A DNA stretch of 64,000 bases from Bacteroidales bacterium (GCA_017555965.1 JAFZFH010000090.1:1-64000), one strand, 5' to 3'. Shown: positions 8,059-17,393, numbered from the stretch's first letter. A program made the numbers and translations. The notes: generated from the sequence alone by a model not told the origin.

Positions 8059-8103
8059 GTCATTCCCGACCCGATCAAAGTCATTCCCGACCCGATCGGG
8101 AAT
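8059..8103. repeat. REP-like repeat: 18-bp direct repeat with a palindromic second copy
   Basis: GTCATTCCCGACCCGATC occurs at 8059-8076 and again exactly at 8080-8097. The second copy continues into a hairpin, ATTCCCGA (8083-8090) and TCGGGAAT (8096-8103) around a 5-nt loop. Short palindromes with this ATTCCCGA/TCGGGAAT pattern are a common type of dispersed intergenic repeat. It fills most of the 76-bp gap between the zinc peptidase and M16 genes and may terminate the former. Confidence 0.7.
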
Positions 8104-8131
8104 CCTAGAAAAACAACTAAAATACCATAAA

Positions 8132-11029
8132 ATGAAACGAATCCTAACCATTTTGGCAGGAGCGCTGATCCTTATCCTTGCATCCTGCTCACAGTACAAG
8201 TACGAAACTGTGAAGGGCGATCCCCTCGGAACAAAGATCTACACTCTCGACAACGGGCTTAAGGTCTATATGAGTGTAAACAAGGAGACCCCACGTATCC
8301 AGACTTATATCGCAGTTAAGGTAGGAGGCAAGAATGACCCTTCGGAGACTACAGGTCTTGCCCACTATTTCGAGCACCTCATGTTCAAGGGTTCTCAGAA
8401 CTTCGGAACATCTGACTATGCTGCAGAGAAACCGCTTCTCGACGAGATTGAGGCATTGTTCGAGGTTTACCGCAACACAACAGACGAGGCAGAAAGAGCG
8501 GCGATCTATCAGAAGATTGACTCAGTAAGCTACGTTGCTTCAGGCTATGCAATTCCCAACGAATACGACAAGCTTATGTCTGTGATCGGTGCAGATGGCA
8601 CCAATGCATATACTTCTACAGACATGACGGTATATGTTGAAGATATTCCATCAAACCAGATCGAGAACTGGGCTCGAATAGAGGCGGACAGATTCATGAA
8701 TCCTGTACTCAGAGGTTTCCACACAGAGCTCGAGACTGTGTATGAGGAGAAGAATATGTCCCTCACAAATGACTTCAGAAAGGCACTTGAAAGCCTTGAC
8801 GGCATGCTCTTCCCTGATCATCCTTATGGAACACAGACTGTTCTCGGTACTCAGGAGCATCTCAAGAATCCATCAATCACAAACATCAAGAACTACCACA
8901 AGACATACTATGTTCCTAATAATATAGCAATCTGTCTCAGCGGTGACTTCGATCCGGACGAAATGGTAGGCATCATCGAGAAGTACTTCGGTCAGATGGA
9001 GCCTAACAGCGAGCTTCCTGACGTTAAGTTCGAGACCAAGTCTGTAATCGAGACTCCTCAGTCAAAGGAGGTTTACGGCATTGATTCAGAACTTGTCATG
9101 CTCGGATGGAAGTATCCTGGCGCAGGCACAGACGAGGCTCTTACAGCTTCTGTAGTTTCTTATATTCTTTACAATGGTTCGGCGGGTCTCATCGACCTCA
9201 ACCTGAATCAGCAGCAGAAGGTCCTCGGTGCTCAGTCAGAGGCTTACACCAGACCGGATGCCGGTGAGTTCATCCTTCTTGCAGAAGCAAAGCAGGGACA
9301 GACTCTTGAAGAAGTTCGTGACCTTCTTCTTGCTGAAGTTGCGAAGTTACGCAACGGAGAGTTTGACGAGACTGTGATCGAGGGAACCATCAACAACCTC
9401 AAGTTATCTCAGATGTCTCAGCTTGAAAGCAACTCAAGCAGAGCAGACATGTTTGTACAGTCTTTCATCAATGGAACAGACTGGGCTGACGAGGTGGCAT
9501 GGATCGATGATCTCAGCAAAGTTACAAAGCAGGATGTGATCGACTGGACAAACAAGTATCTTGGCGAGAACAATTACGCTATCGTCTACAAGCGTTTCGG
9601 CGAAGACAAGAACGTGCAGAAGGTTTCTGCACCTAAGATTACTCCTATCAAGGCTAACAGAGACACTCAGAGCGCATTCCTTGCAGAGATTCAGGCGTCT
9701 GAAGTAGTTCCTATCGAGCCAGTATTTGTAGATTATGACAAGCAGCTGAAGAAGTTCAATGCAGAGGGTCTTGATGTTCTTTATGTAAAGAATGAGATCA
9801 ACGACATCGCAACCCTCACATACCGATTCAACAAAGGTACAGAGCAGGATCCGGCCCTCAACCTTGCATTCAATTATCTGTACTATCTCGGAACACAGAC
9901 AATGACTGCTGAGGAAATAGCTCAGAAGCTCTACCAGCTGGCATGTTCATTCAGACTCAATGCCGGTACATCTGCAACAAACATTTCATTCAGCGGTCTC
10001 AATGAGAACCTTCCTGCTGCAATGAAGATTGTTGAGGACCTTGCATACAATGCAGTCCCTGACGAGGAGATTCTTGCAAACCTCAAGGCAGATATGCTGA
10101 AGTCACGTGCGAACTCGAAGCTCAACCAGTCAAGCTGCTTCAGTGCTCTGCAGAAATATGTATACTACGGACCTGAGTTCATCAGAAAGACCACTCTCAC
10201 AAATGACGAGATCATGGCTCTGACTTCAGAGGAACTTCTCTCAAAGGTGCGCGAAATTCTTGGCTGCCAGCACGAGGTCATGTATTATGGTCCTGCATCT
10301 GAGGCGGAACTCTCGAAGATGATTTCAGAGAACCACACTATAGCATCAGAGCTCAAGCCTCTTGAGATGTCATATCCGGAATATCTCAGCACACCTGCAA
10401 GCAAGGTGTACATGGTACAGTATGACGCTAAGCAGATCTACTATTTCCAGTATTCTAACAGAGGTGAAAAGTTCGATCTCGCAGCTGATCCATACATCAC
10501 AATGTACAACGAATACTTCGGAGGCGGTATGAATGCAATCGTATTCCAGGAAATGAGAGAGGCACGCGGTCTTGCATATTCATCACAGGCACGTCTCATG
10601 ATGCCTTCTCACAGGAATGACACATATATGTACTATGCATTCATCGCAACTCAGAACGACAAGATGAAGACAGCCATCGAGGCATTCGACGAGATCATCA
10701 ACGACATGCCAGAATCACAGGCCGCATTCGACGTTGCGAAAGAAGCTCTTATCTCACGTTTACGCACCAACCGCGTAAGAGGTCAGGGAGTCATCAGCAA
10801 ATATATGTCTGACAGAGAGCTCGGAATCACAGAGCCACGAGACAAGAAACTCTACGAGGTTGCCCAGACTCTTACACTTGAGGATGTAAAGGCTGCTCAG
10901 GACAAGTGGGTTGAGAACCGTCCATATGTTTACGGAATCCTCGGCGACATCAAGGATCTTGACACCAAGTATCTCAAGACTCTCGGTCCGATCCAGACCC
11001 TCTCCCTCGAAGAAATCTTCGGATACTAA
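8132..11029 (+). CDS. M16-family zinc peptidase lipoprotein (two-domain, pitrilysin-like)
   Basis: A 965-residue protein. The signal peptide ends in a lipobox (LASC, Cys near 19). The first M16 domain has the inverted zinc motif HYFEH with a downstream Glu in ETVYEEKNMS. The second, non-catalytic half has FGGGMNAIVFQEMREARGLAYS. Family members degrade peptides and partly unfolded proteins; here it would sit in the periplasm or on a membrane leaflet. ATG 8132 was chosen because it begins the signal peptide; the frame is open 120 nt further upstream across the repeat. The gene is flanked by a REP-like repeat upstream and a strong inverted repeat downstream, so it is probably monocistronic. Confidence 0.92.
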   Translation: MKRILTILAGALILILASCSQYKYETVKGDPLGTKIYTLDNGLKVYMSVNKETPRIQTYIAVKVGGKNDPSETTGLAHYFEHLMFKGSQNFGTSDYAAEKPLLDEIEALFEVYRNTTDEAERAAIYQKIDSVSYVASGYAIPNEYDKLMSVIGADGTNAYTSTDMTVYVEDIPSNQIENWARIEADRFMNPVLRGFHTELETVYEEKNMSLTNDFRKALESLDGMLFPDHPYGTQTVLGTQEHLKNPSITNIKNYHKTYYVPNNIAICLSGDFDPDEMVGIIEKYFGQMEPNSELPDVKFETKSVIETPQSKEVYGIDSELVMLGWKYPGAGTDEALTASVVSYILYNGSAGLIDLNLNQQQKVLGAQSEAYTRPDAGEFILLAEAKQGQTLEEVRDLLLAEVAKLRNGEFDETVIEGTINNLKLSQMSQLESNSSRADMFVQSFINGTDWADEVAWIDDLSKVTKQDVIDWTNKYLGENNYAIVYKRFGEDKNVQKVSAPKITPIKANRDTQSAFLAEIQASEVVPIEPVFVDYDKQLKKFNAEGLDVLYVKNEINDIATLTYRFNKGTEQDPALNLAFNYLYYLGTQTMTAEEIAQKLYQLACSFRLNAGTSATNISFSGLNENLPAAMKIVEDLAYNAVPDEEILANLKADMLKSRANSKLNQSSCFSALQKYVYYGPEFIRKTTLTNDEIMALTSEELLSKVREILGCQHEVMYYGPASEAELSKMISENHTIASELKPLEMSYPEYLSTPASKVYMVQYDAKQIYYFQYSNRGEKFDLAADPYITMYNEYFGGGMNAIVFQEMREARGLAYSSQARLMMPSHRNDTYMYYAFIATQNDKMKTAIEAFDEIINDMPESQAAFDVAKEALISRLRTNRVRGQGVISKYMSDRELGITEPRDKKLYEVAQTLTLEDVKAAQDKWVENRPYVYGILGDIKDLDTKYLKTLGPIQTLSLEEIFGY

Positions 11030-11059
11030 CATCACCTGATGCCTCATTGGCATCATACT

Positions 11060-11138
11060 AAACAACATCCCCGTCAGTGTGCGAGCGAAGCATATACCAA
11101 TGCTTCTGCGAAGCGAGCCACTGACGGGGATGTTGTTT
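11060..11138. terminator. Large nested inverted repeat, probable bidirectional terminator
   Basis: Perfect 20-bp arms occur at 11060-11079 and 11119-11138 (outer ends AAACAACATCCCC / GGGGATGTTGTTT). Inside lies a second hairpin, GAAGCAT (11087-11093) and ATGCTTC (11100-11106) with a 6-nt loop. It is located between the convergent M16 and M28 genes. Short T runs on both strands fit bidirectional termination, but the nested structure is larger than a usual terminator. Confidence 0.75.
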
Positions 11139-11152
11139 ACGATATGATTATC

Positions 11153-12877
11153 TTACTTCTTCTTTGAATTTGAAAGGAGGTAGAGGTTGCAGAGCGGGAT
11201 AATTACCACCATATCGAAGAATGCAAGCATTGCAACCGCACCGTATGCTCCGATGGTAAGTGCCATGGCGAGAGCAAAATAGAACGAGAATGCATGGAGG
11301 AGAATTGCTGCTACTGCAAGCACAATCCACACCTTAAGCGAAGTAAGACGATAAAGTACCATTGCAGCTGTAGCAAATACAAGAGGTACGATGAACATGA
11401 TGTTCTCACCGATTGCAAACAAGAGCGCCAGGCTGAGCACAAACATAAGGACGAGTACTCCATAGAGAACATTATATGCATGCTTGGAAACAGCATTTGA
11501 CGAAGCGCTTGCTCTCATTGAACCGGCTACCATACGTACTGCCTTCTTCCTTGCGACCACATATGCAGCAATCACGGCTACTGCAATAAGAACTGTAGCA
11601 GCAATCATCGCAATGTTGTCAAATGGGATTCCCTGTACTATACCGAAAGGCTTGAACTTAGCTCCAGCAATCATTGAGCAGACATATCCGACAAGTTCAC
11701 CGAAAGCAAGAACACCCACTCCTATAAGAAGAGTACCCAGAGATATCTTGAGCACCTTTGACACCTTGATTCGACCTCTTACAGCCTCAAGACAGACAAG
11801 ACCAAGGAAGAGAAGGAACACGACGATATTAAAGATCCTGTAACCGCTCTTGCTGAAGTTGAAAAGTCCCAGAAGAGGAATTGTGAAGTTGGTAGCATCC
11901 TTGTCAGACTTGAAGTAGTTCTTGTCAGAATACTCGGCTGTAGTCAGATATTTCATCGCTACAGGAAGGACCTGAGCTCCATAGTGCTGAATCGACATTT
12001 CGCTGATATTACTGAAATTGTCAAGATCAGTATGGTAGTGGTTGATATCTGTGATTGTCGAGAAATTCAATCCAGGGATTTCATCCTTGATGATGGTGAA
12101 ATCTGTGAAGTTAGGCATGAAGTTATACACCACAGTAGTCAAAGAATATGTATACTTGTTCTTTGCTGCATCTGCATAGAGTTCCATTACCTTATCGTTT
12201 CCAGGGCAAGCCTCGAAAAGAAGAGCCGGACCATAAGGTCCGCGAGCTTCAAGATTGATGACAAGTCCGACATTATCAAAGACCTCACGGTCATTCTCCC
12301 ACATTGCTGTCATTCCCATCATACCGACTTCTTCCGCATCTGTAAAGAGCACCTTCACACCCTGATGCCAATGCTCACGCTGTTTGAGAAGCTGAGACAC
12401 TGTCTCAAGAGTAACTCCGATTCCGTATCCGTCATCAGCTGCTCCGTATGACCATACGGTATCCTTAGGCATGATCTGAGCATATCTTGAATCATAGTGT
12501 GCAACAAACATCAGATAAGTATCATCTTCTGACGGAGTCATCGGAGGGAACTCTGCAAGTACATCCACTGCATCAAATGTGTAGATGAAAGCCTTGTTTT
12601 TAGGTCCTATCAGAGAATCGTACTCAAAAAGTCTTACTGAATCTGCTCCAAGGCCCTGAAGTCTCTCCACAAGATACTCTCTCACTCGTGCACGCTCCTG
12701 GGGATGTGCCACGGAATGATTTTCCTTTGATATGACTTCAATATCCTTGACAACACGAGCCGATGAAAATCCCTGAGCATCAGCAGGCTGAGGCTTAGGA
12801 AGCGTCCACACACCGTATGCCATCAAAGCAGACAGAATCAGGATGGACGAAAGAATGAATGGTCTGAATCTATTCAT
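11153..12877 (-). CDS. M28-family membrane zinc peptidase
   Basis: A 574-residue protein. An N-terminal signal/anchor helix is followed by an M28 aminopeptidase domain to about residue 330. Metal and catalytic residues are intact: HYDSR, YGAADDGYG, TDAEEVG, NLEARG and HYHTDLDN. The C-terminal ~220 residues form about eight membrane helices, as in the ERMP1/vacuolar membrane protease type. It probably removes N-terminal residues from periplasmic peptides while anchored in the inner membrane. ATG 12877 was chosen at the signal sequence; a TTG at 12925 would add 16 unlikely residues. A good -7 element lies 20 nt upstream. Confidence 0.88.
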   Translation of the reverse strand: MNRFRPFILSSILILSALMAYGVWTLPKPQPADAQGFSSARVVKDIEVISKENHSVAHPQERARVREYLVERLQGLGADSVRLFEYDSLIGPKNKAFIYTFDAVDVLAEFPPMTPSEDDTYLMFVAHYDSRYAQIMPKDTVWSYGAADDGYGIGVTLETVSQLLKQREHWHQGVKVLFTDAEEVGMMGMTAMWENDREVFDNVGLVINLEARGPYGPALLFEACPGNDKVMELYADAAKNKYTYSLTTVVYNFMPNFTDFTIIKDEIPGLNFSTITDINHYHTDLDNFSNISEMSIQHYGAQVLPVAMKYLTTAEYSDKNYFKSDKDATNFTIPLLGLFNFSKSGYRIFNIVVFLLFLGLVCLEAVRGRIKVSKVLKISLGTLLIGVGVLAFGELVGYVCSMIAGAKFKPFGIVQGIPFDNIAMIAATVLIAVAVIAAYVVARKKAVRMVAGSMRASASSNAVSKHAYNVLYGVLVLMFVLSLALLFAIGENIMFIVPLVFATAAMVLYRLTSLKVWIVLAVAAILLHAFSFYFALAMALTIGAYGAVAMLAFFDMVVIIPLCNLYLLSNSKKK

Positions 12878-12897
12878 GATTTTTAGGTTTAAGCGTG

Positions 12898-12905
12898 CAA
12901 ATATA
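12898..12905 (-). promoter_or_regulatory. -7 element for the M28 peptidase gene
   Basis: TATATTTG on the minus strand is an exact TAnnTTTG match, about 20 nt before the ATG at 12877. A TTG lies 17 nt further upstream as a possible -33 element. Confidence 0.5.
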
Positions 12906-12947
12906 GTAAAAAATAATAAGGACAAGTTTTTCGTGCACGCTCACGGA

Positions 12948-12955
12948 TAATTTCG
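12948..12955 (+). promoter_or_regulatory. Candidate -7 element for uxaC
   Basis: TAATTTCG is a one-base variant of TAnnTTTG, 47 nt upstream of the uxaC ATG. It is weak evidence on its own. Confidence 0.3.
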
Positions 12956-13002
12956 TATATTTAACCCCGAATTATTCGGAATAACGTTAACAGCAGCAAA
13001 AT

Positions 13003-14418
13003 ATGGACTTTATATCTAAACCGTTCATCCACGACGACTTCATGCTCACTAATGATTTCGCACGTGAGCTCTACCACGAAAGTGCAGAAAAGATGCCTAT
13101 CATCGACTACCATTGCCATCTTGTGCCAAAGATGATAGCGGACAATTATCAGTTCAGCGACCTTACGGAGGTATGGCTCGGCGGAGACCACTACAAATGG
13201 AGAGCAATGAGAGGTAACGGAGTCCCTGAAGAATATATCACCGGCAACCGTGGAAGTTATGAGAAGTTTGAGAAATGGGCAGAAACTGTTCCATATGCAA
13301 TGAGAAATCCGTTATATCATTGGACACACCTTGAACTTGCCAGAGTATTCGACATCTACGATATCCTCAAGCCATCAACAGCTCGGAAAATATATGATGA
13401 ATGTACGGCGAAACTCCAGACAGAAGAATATAGAGGACAGGCCCTGATGAGAAAATTCGATGTCAAGGTCGTCTGCACAACTGACGATCCTGCCGACAGC
13501 CTCGAATATCACAAACAGATAAAGGACAATCCTTTTGGCACAAAGGTTCTTCCGACCTGGCGTCCTGACAAGGCAATGGCAGTAGATAATCCTGAAATGT
13601 ACAAGGAGTACATAAGGACATTGGCTTCTGCAGCGGGTGTTGAAATAAATTCATACCAGGATCTCCTCGATGCTCTTCGCAAGCGAATGCACTTCTTCAA
13701 TGAGATGGGATGCCGTATCTCTGACCATGGTATGGACACATTCTATGCTGAAGACTTCGAGATGGACGAAATCGAAAAGATATTCCGCAATTCACTCAGC
13801 GGAAAGCGTCCTTCAGAACAGGAGGCCCTCAAATTCAGAAGTGCCATTTTCCTTGACCTCGGAAGAATGTATCATGATATGGGGTGGGCACAGCAGTTCC
13901 ATATCGGTCCTATCAGAAACAACAACACAAAGATGTTCAACCTTATCGGAGCAGATACGGGATTCGATGCAATTCTGGACCTGCCTTGCGCCGCAGCAGG
14001 ACATAAGTTCCTGAACAGGCTCGCAATGGAAGACAAACTTGCAAAGACAATCCTCTACAACCTCAACCCTAAGGACAACGAGGTGTTGGCAACAATGGCA
14101 TATACTTTCAATGACAATACATGTCCTGGAAAGATGCAGCTCGGTTCTGGCTGGTGGTTCCTCGATCAGGAGGACGGCATGAAGAAGCAGCTTAACGCAC
14201 TCTCTTCTCTTGGACTTCTCAGCAGATTCGTCGGTATGCTTACTGATTCCAGAAGCTTCATCTCTTATCCGCGCCATGAGTACTTCCGCAGAATACTCTG
14301 CAACCTTATAGGAGAAGACATCCAGAACGGCAAGCTTCCTGCATCAGAGATGGAGTTCATCCACCAGATGGTCAAAGACATCTCTTACAACAACGCCGAA
14401 AGATACTTCAACTTCTAA
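13003..14418 (+). CDS. uxaC: Glucuronate isomerase UxaC
   Basis: A 471-residue protein matching UxaC over its whole length. It begins MDFISKPFIHDDFMLTN and has the metal-binding IIDYHCHLVP motif near residue 35, MGCRISDHGMD in the middle and SRSFISYPRHEYFRRILC near the end. It isomerises D-glucuronate to D-fructuronate, and D-galacturonate to D-tagaturonate (EC 5.3.1.12), in the cytoplasm. It is monocistronic here and is followed by a strong terminator, while uxuA and the SDR that use its product are 11 kb away. Confidence 0.96.
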   Translation: MDFISKPFIHDDFMLTNDFARELYHESAEKMPIIDYHCHLVPKMIADNYQFSDLTEVWLGGDHYKWRAMRGNGVPEEYITGNRGSYEKFEKWAETVPYAMRNPLYHWTHLELARVFDIYDILKPSTARKIYDECTAKLQTEEYRGQALMRKFDVKVVCTTDDPADSLEYHKQIKDNPFGTKVLPTWRPDKAMAVDNPEMYKEYIRTLASAAGVEINSYQDLLDALRKRMHFFNEMGCRISDHGMDTFYAEDFEMDEIEKIFRNSLSGKRPSEQEALKFRSAIFLDLGRMYHDMGWAQQFHIGPIRNNNTKMFNLIGADTGFDAILDLPCAAAGHKFLNRLAMEDKLAKTILYNLNPKDNEVLATMAYTFNDNTCPGKMQLGSGWWFLDQEDGMKKQLNALSSLGLLSRFVGMLTDSRSFISYPRHEYFRRILCNLIGEDIQNGKLPASEMEFIHQMVKDISYNNAERYFNF

Positions 14419-14438
14419 GGGCGCAAAAAAACATATAA

Positions 14439-14475
14439 AACAACAGCGGCCGGTTTGTTACCGGCCGCTGTTGTT
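14439..14475. terminator. Bidirectional terminator between uxaC and ettA
   Basis: A perfect 15-bp stem ending in GCGGCCGG/CCGGCCGC with a 7-nt loop separates the two convergent genes. On the minus strand it is followed by a TTTT-rich stretch that includes seven T. Confidence 0.88.
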
Positions 14476-14488
14476 ATGTACTGACAGC

Positions 14489-16168
14489 TTACTCCGCCAT
14501 CAGTTTCTTATACTTGAAGCGCTTAGGCTCTTCATTACCGAGTCGGCGCTTCTTGTTTTCCTCATACTCAGAGTATGTTCCCTCAAAGAAGTACACCTGA
14601 GAATCACCCTCGAAAGCAAGGATATGAGTAGCGATACGGTCCAGGAACCAACGGTCATGGGAAATAACCACAGCGCAGCCTGCAAAATTCTCAAGACCCT
14701 CCTCAAGAGCACGGATTGTATTTACGTCAACATCGTTTGTAGGCTCGTCGAGAAGAAGCACGTTACCTTCATCCTTGAGAGTAAGAGCAAGGTGGAGACG
14801 GTTTCTCTCACCACCGGAAAGGATTCCGCAAAGCTTCTCCTGATCAGCACCTGAGAAGTTGAAGCGGGAAACATAAGCACGAGCATTGACCTCCTTCTTT
14901 CCGAGCTTCACAAACTCAGAATTGTCTGCGATTGTCTCATATACAGTCTTGTCAGGATCGATGCTTCTGTGCTGCTGGTCGACATAAGCCAACTTAACAG
15001 TCTCTCCTACTGTAATCTCACCTGTATCAGGAGCATCAAGACCCATGATCAGGCGGAAAAGAGTAGTCTTACCGGCACCGTTAGGTCCGATGACACCTAC
15101 GATACCTGCAGGTGGAAGAACAAAGTTGAGATTTTCATAAAGGAGCTTGTCTCCGAATCCCTTTGATACGTTCTTGAACTCGATCACCTTGTTTCCAAGA
15201 CGAGGTCCATTAGGAATGAAGATTTCGAGAGCTGCCTCCTTCTCGCGTCCGTCATCAGCAGCAAGTTTCTCATATGCGCCCAGACGTGCCTTAGACTTGG
15301 CATGACGTGCCTTTGGAGCCATACGCACCCACTCCAACTCTCTTTCGAGAGCCTTGCGACGCTTGCTTTCCTGCTTCTCTTCCTGTGCAAGACGTGTGCT
15401 CTTCTGATCAAGCCATGAAGAATAGTTTCCTTTCCATGGAATACCTTCACCTCTGTCAAGTTCGAGGATCCATCCCGCCACGTTATCAAGGAAGTAACGG
15501 TCATGCGTTACAGCGATTACTGTACCCTTGTACTGCTGGAGGTGCGCCTCGAGCCACTGGATACTCTCAGTATCAAGGTGGTTGGTAGGCTCGTCGAGAA
15601 GAAGCACATCCGGCTGACGGAGAAGAAGACGGCATAGAGCGACACGACGACGCTCACCACCACTCAATGTTGAAACCTTAGCATCAGACGGAGGACACTG
15701 AAGTGCATCCATCGCTCTTTCGAGCTTGGAATCAATTTCCCATCCGCCACAGTTCTCAATCTTCTCTGTGAGTTCTCCCTGGCGCTCGATAAGTGCAGCC
15801 ATCTCTTCATCAGACATAGGCTCGCAGAACTTGAGGTTCACTTCCTCATATTCCTTGAGAATGTCCATGACTTCCTGAACTCCTTCCTGGACAACCTCGA
15901 TGACAGTCTTGTCAGGGTCCATCTGAGGCTCCTGCTCAAGGTAACCTACAGAATAGCCAGGAGCCCAGACCACCTCACCCTGATATCCGGTCTCGATACC
16001 AGCAATGATCTTCATCAGTGTCGATTTACCGGAACCGTTAAGTCCGACAATACCGATCTTTGCACCGTAGAAGAACGACAAGTAGATATCCTTGAGAATG
16101 ACCCTGTTATTGTGTGGGAGGATCTTACCCACTCCGTTCATTGAAAAAATAATCTTCTCGTCAGCCAT
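14489..16168 (-). CDS. ettA: ABC-F translation factor EttA
   Basis: A 559-residue soluble protein with two ABC ATPase domains and no membrane helices. Domain 1 has GLNGSGKST, LSGGERRRV and LLLDEPTNHLD; domain 2 has GPNGAGKTT, LSGGERNRL and LLLDEPTNDVD. Length and the inter-domain linker match EttA, which gates ribosome entry into elongation according to energy state. ATG 16168 gives the family N-terminus MADEKIIFSM; an upstream ATG at 16201 would add 11 residues. It carries its own promoter at the end of the araC-type gene. Confidence 0.93.
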   Translation of the reverse strand: MADEKIIFSMNGVGKILPHNNRVILKDIYLSFFYGAKIGIVGLNGSGKSTLMKIIAGIETGYQGEVVWAPGYSVGYLEQEPQMDPDKTVIEVVQEGVQEVMDILKEYEEVNLKFCEPMSDEEMAALIERQGELTEKIENCGGWEIDSKLERAMDALQCPPSDAKVSTLSGGERRRVALCRLLLRQPDVLLLDEPTNHLDTESIQWLEAHLQQYKGTVIAVTHDRYFLDNVAGWILELDRGEGIPWKGNYSSWLDQKSTRLAQEEKQESKRRKALERELEWVRMAPKARHAKSKARLGAYEKLAADDGREKEAALEIFIPNGPRLGNKVIEFKNVSKGFGDKLLYENLNFVLPPAGIVGVIGPNGAGKTTLFRLIMGLDAPDTGEITVGETVKLAYVDQQHRSIDPDKTVYETIADNSEFVKLGKKEVNARAYVSRFNFSGADQEKLCGILSGGERNRLHLALTLKDEGNVLLLDEPTNDVDVNTIRALEEGLENFAGCAVVISHDRWFLDRIATHILAFEGDSQVYFFEGTYSEYEENKKRRLGNEEPKRFKYKKLMAE

Positions 16169-16208
16169 ATATGACAATATTTTAAAATCTGTTAATCTCA
16201 AATATCCG

Positions 16209-16216
16209 CAAAGATA
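16209..16216 (-). promoter_or_regulatory. -7 element for ettA
   Basis: TATCTTTG on the minus strand is an exact match to TAnnTTTG, 41 nt before the ATG and just beyond the upstream gene's stop codon. Confidence 0.5.
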
Positions 16217-16217
16217 A

Positions 16218-17324
16218 TCATTTTTTCTGCTTTAGAATCTTTGAGCGCTCTTTCCTACACCATTCGCTTGGAGTCTCATTCATAAACAGACGAAAAGCCA
16301 TCGTGTATGAGACTACCGTATTGAAGCCGCTCTTCTCAGCAAGCTCTGAAACCTTGAATTCGAGATTGGCTCTAAACAGGTCCATGGAATAGGTGACCCT
16401 ATAATAATTGACAAACTGGCGGAAGTTTCGACCGGTGTAATGGCATATTGCTTTAGAGATATAGACCTTGTTTGAATAGACCACCTTAACCACATCGTTT
16501 ATTGTCAGATTACCGTCAAGATAGGGCTTGGACATTTCAAAATAAAGAACAATGCGCTCATACAGTTCCTTATACTGATCCTCACCACGTGAATTCGGAG
16601 ACGGCGAAACCTCGACATGAGCAATCTTCATGGACTCCACTATCACTCTTTCATGGTTATGAAATACTGCAAATGCAGAATCGAAGGAGATTCTTACGGA
16701 TATGGCGACTACTTCTGCAATAAGAAGGATGACTGCTATGCTTACAAGAATATCTGCCAGATCCGGCAGCAGGAGATAGATCGAAAACAGAGCCGCCAGA
16801 ATCAACATCGGATACAACACATATACCGCATCCATACATAGGGTGACATATGCCCATACATTGCCCGACCTGATGACTGATTTCACATCACGCAACCTCT
16901 TCCATATCATCCACAGATAAAAGCATGCAAAAGACACTGACATGATTCCTGCAATGAACAGAAACATTGATGAAGCGAATATTTTCAGCAGGCCTGCAAT
17001 ACACAACATATAATATAGAGTCATCAGCGGAAGGATTATCGGAACCGGTCCGATATGAAACGGCAGTTTTCCTACCGGCCTCATGGACAAGATCATCGGT
17101 GATGTGGATACAACGGCAAGAACACTGTCAGAAAGCAGTCTGAAAGGGTCTGATGCGCCACACACTAATCCACAAAGGGACATAGGCACAAGAACCAATA
17201 AGACACGTGGCATCATGACAGACCTTGAATCGGTATAACCTTTCGAACGGTTGTTCTTGATCATCTGAAAAACAGCGGCAGAAAGGAGAATGATGATCAA
17301 TGTTATTGAAAGAATCGTAATCAT
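16218..17324 (-). CDS. Membrane-anchored AraC-family transcriptional regulator
   Basis: A 368-residue protein. About six or seven hydrophobic helices occupy residues 1-220, followed by a cytoplasmic linker and a C-terminal AraC/XylS double helix-turn-helix (from about residue 265). The conserved end FNTVVSYTMAFRLFMNETPSEW is typical (GF-x-x-x-SYF-x-x-FK-x-x-x-G-x-SPxxWR). This layout is common in Bacteroidetes. No ligand or target can be read. The gene has its own promoter, separated from the yitT genes by a terminator. ATG 17324 is preferred to the in-frame TTG at 17342. Confidence 0.85.
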   Translation of the reverse strand: MITILSITLIIILLSAAVFQMIKNNRSKGYTDSRSVMMPRVLLVLVPMSLCGLVCGASDPFRLLSDSVLAVVSTSPMILSMRPVGKLPFHIGPVPIILPLMTLYYMLCIAGLLKIFASSMFLFIAGIMSVSFACFYLWMIWKRLRDVKSVIRSGNVWAYVTLCMDAVYVLYPMLILAALFSIYLLLPDLADILVSIAVILLIAEVVAISVRISFDSAFAVFHNHERVIVESMKIAHVEVSPSPNSRGEDQYKELYERIVLYFEMSKPYLDGNLTINDVVKVVYSNKVYISKAICHYTGRNFRQFVNYYRVTYSMDLFRANLEFKVSELAEKSGFNTVVSYTMAFRLFMNETPSEWCRKERSKILKQKK

Positions 17325-17343
17325 AAAATAAATCTTAGACAAA

Positions 17344-17351
17344 CAAAAATA
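17344..17351 (-). promoter_or_regulatory. -7 element for the AraC-type regulator
   Basis: TATTTTTG on the minus strand matches TAnnTTTG, about 20 nt before the ATG. It coincides with the T tract of the upstream terminator. Confidence 0.4.
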
Positions 17352-17353
17352 GA

Positions 17354-17393
17354 GAATGTCGCCGGTCCATTCCGCATGGATCCGACGACATTC
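17354..17393 (-). terminator. Intrinsic terminator after the yitT pair
   Basis: GAATGTCG/CGACATTC arms enclose a further imperfect stem (CCAT/ATGG). On the minus strand it is followed by TATTTTTGTTT. A pyrimidine-rich stretch separates it from the stop codon at 17434. Confidence 0.7.

Noticed and set aside
8012..8131. N-terminal extension of the M16 peptidase
   Set aside because: It encodes the REP-like repeat and overlaps the upstream gene; the lipoprotein signal peptide begins at 8132.
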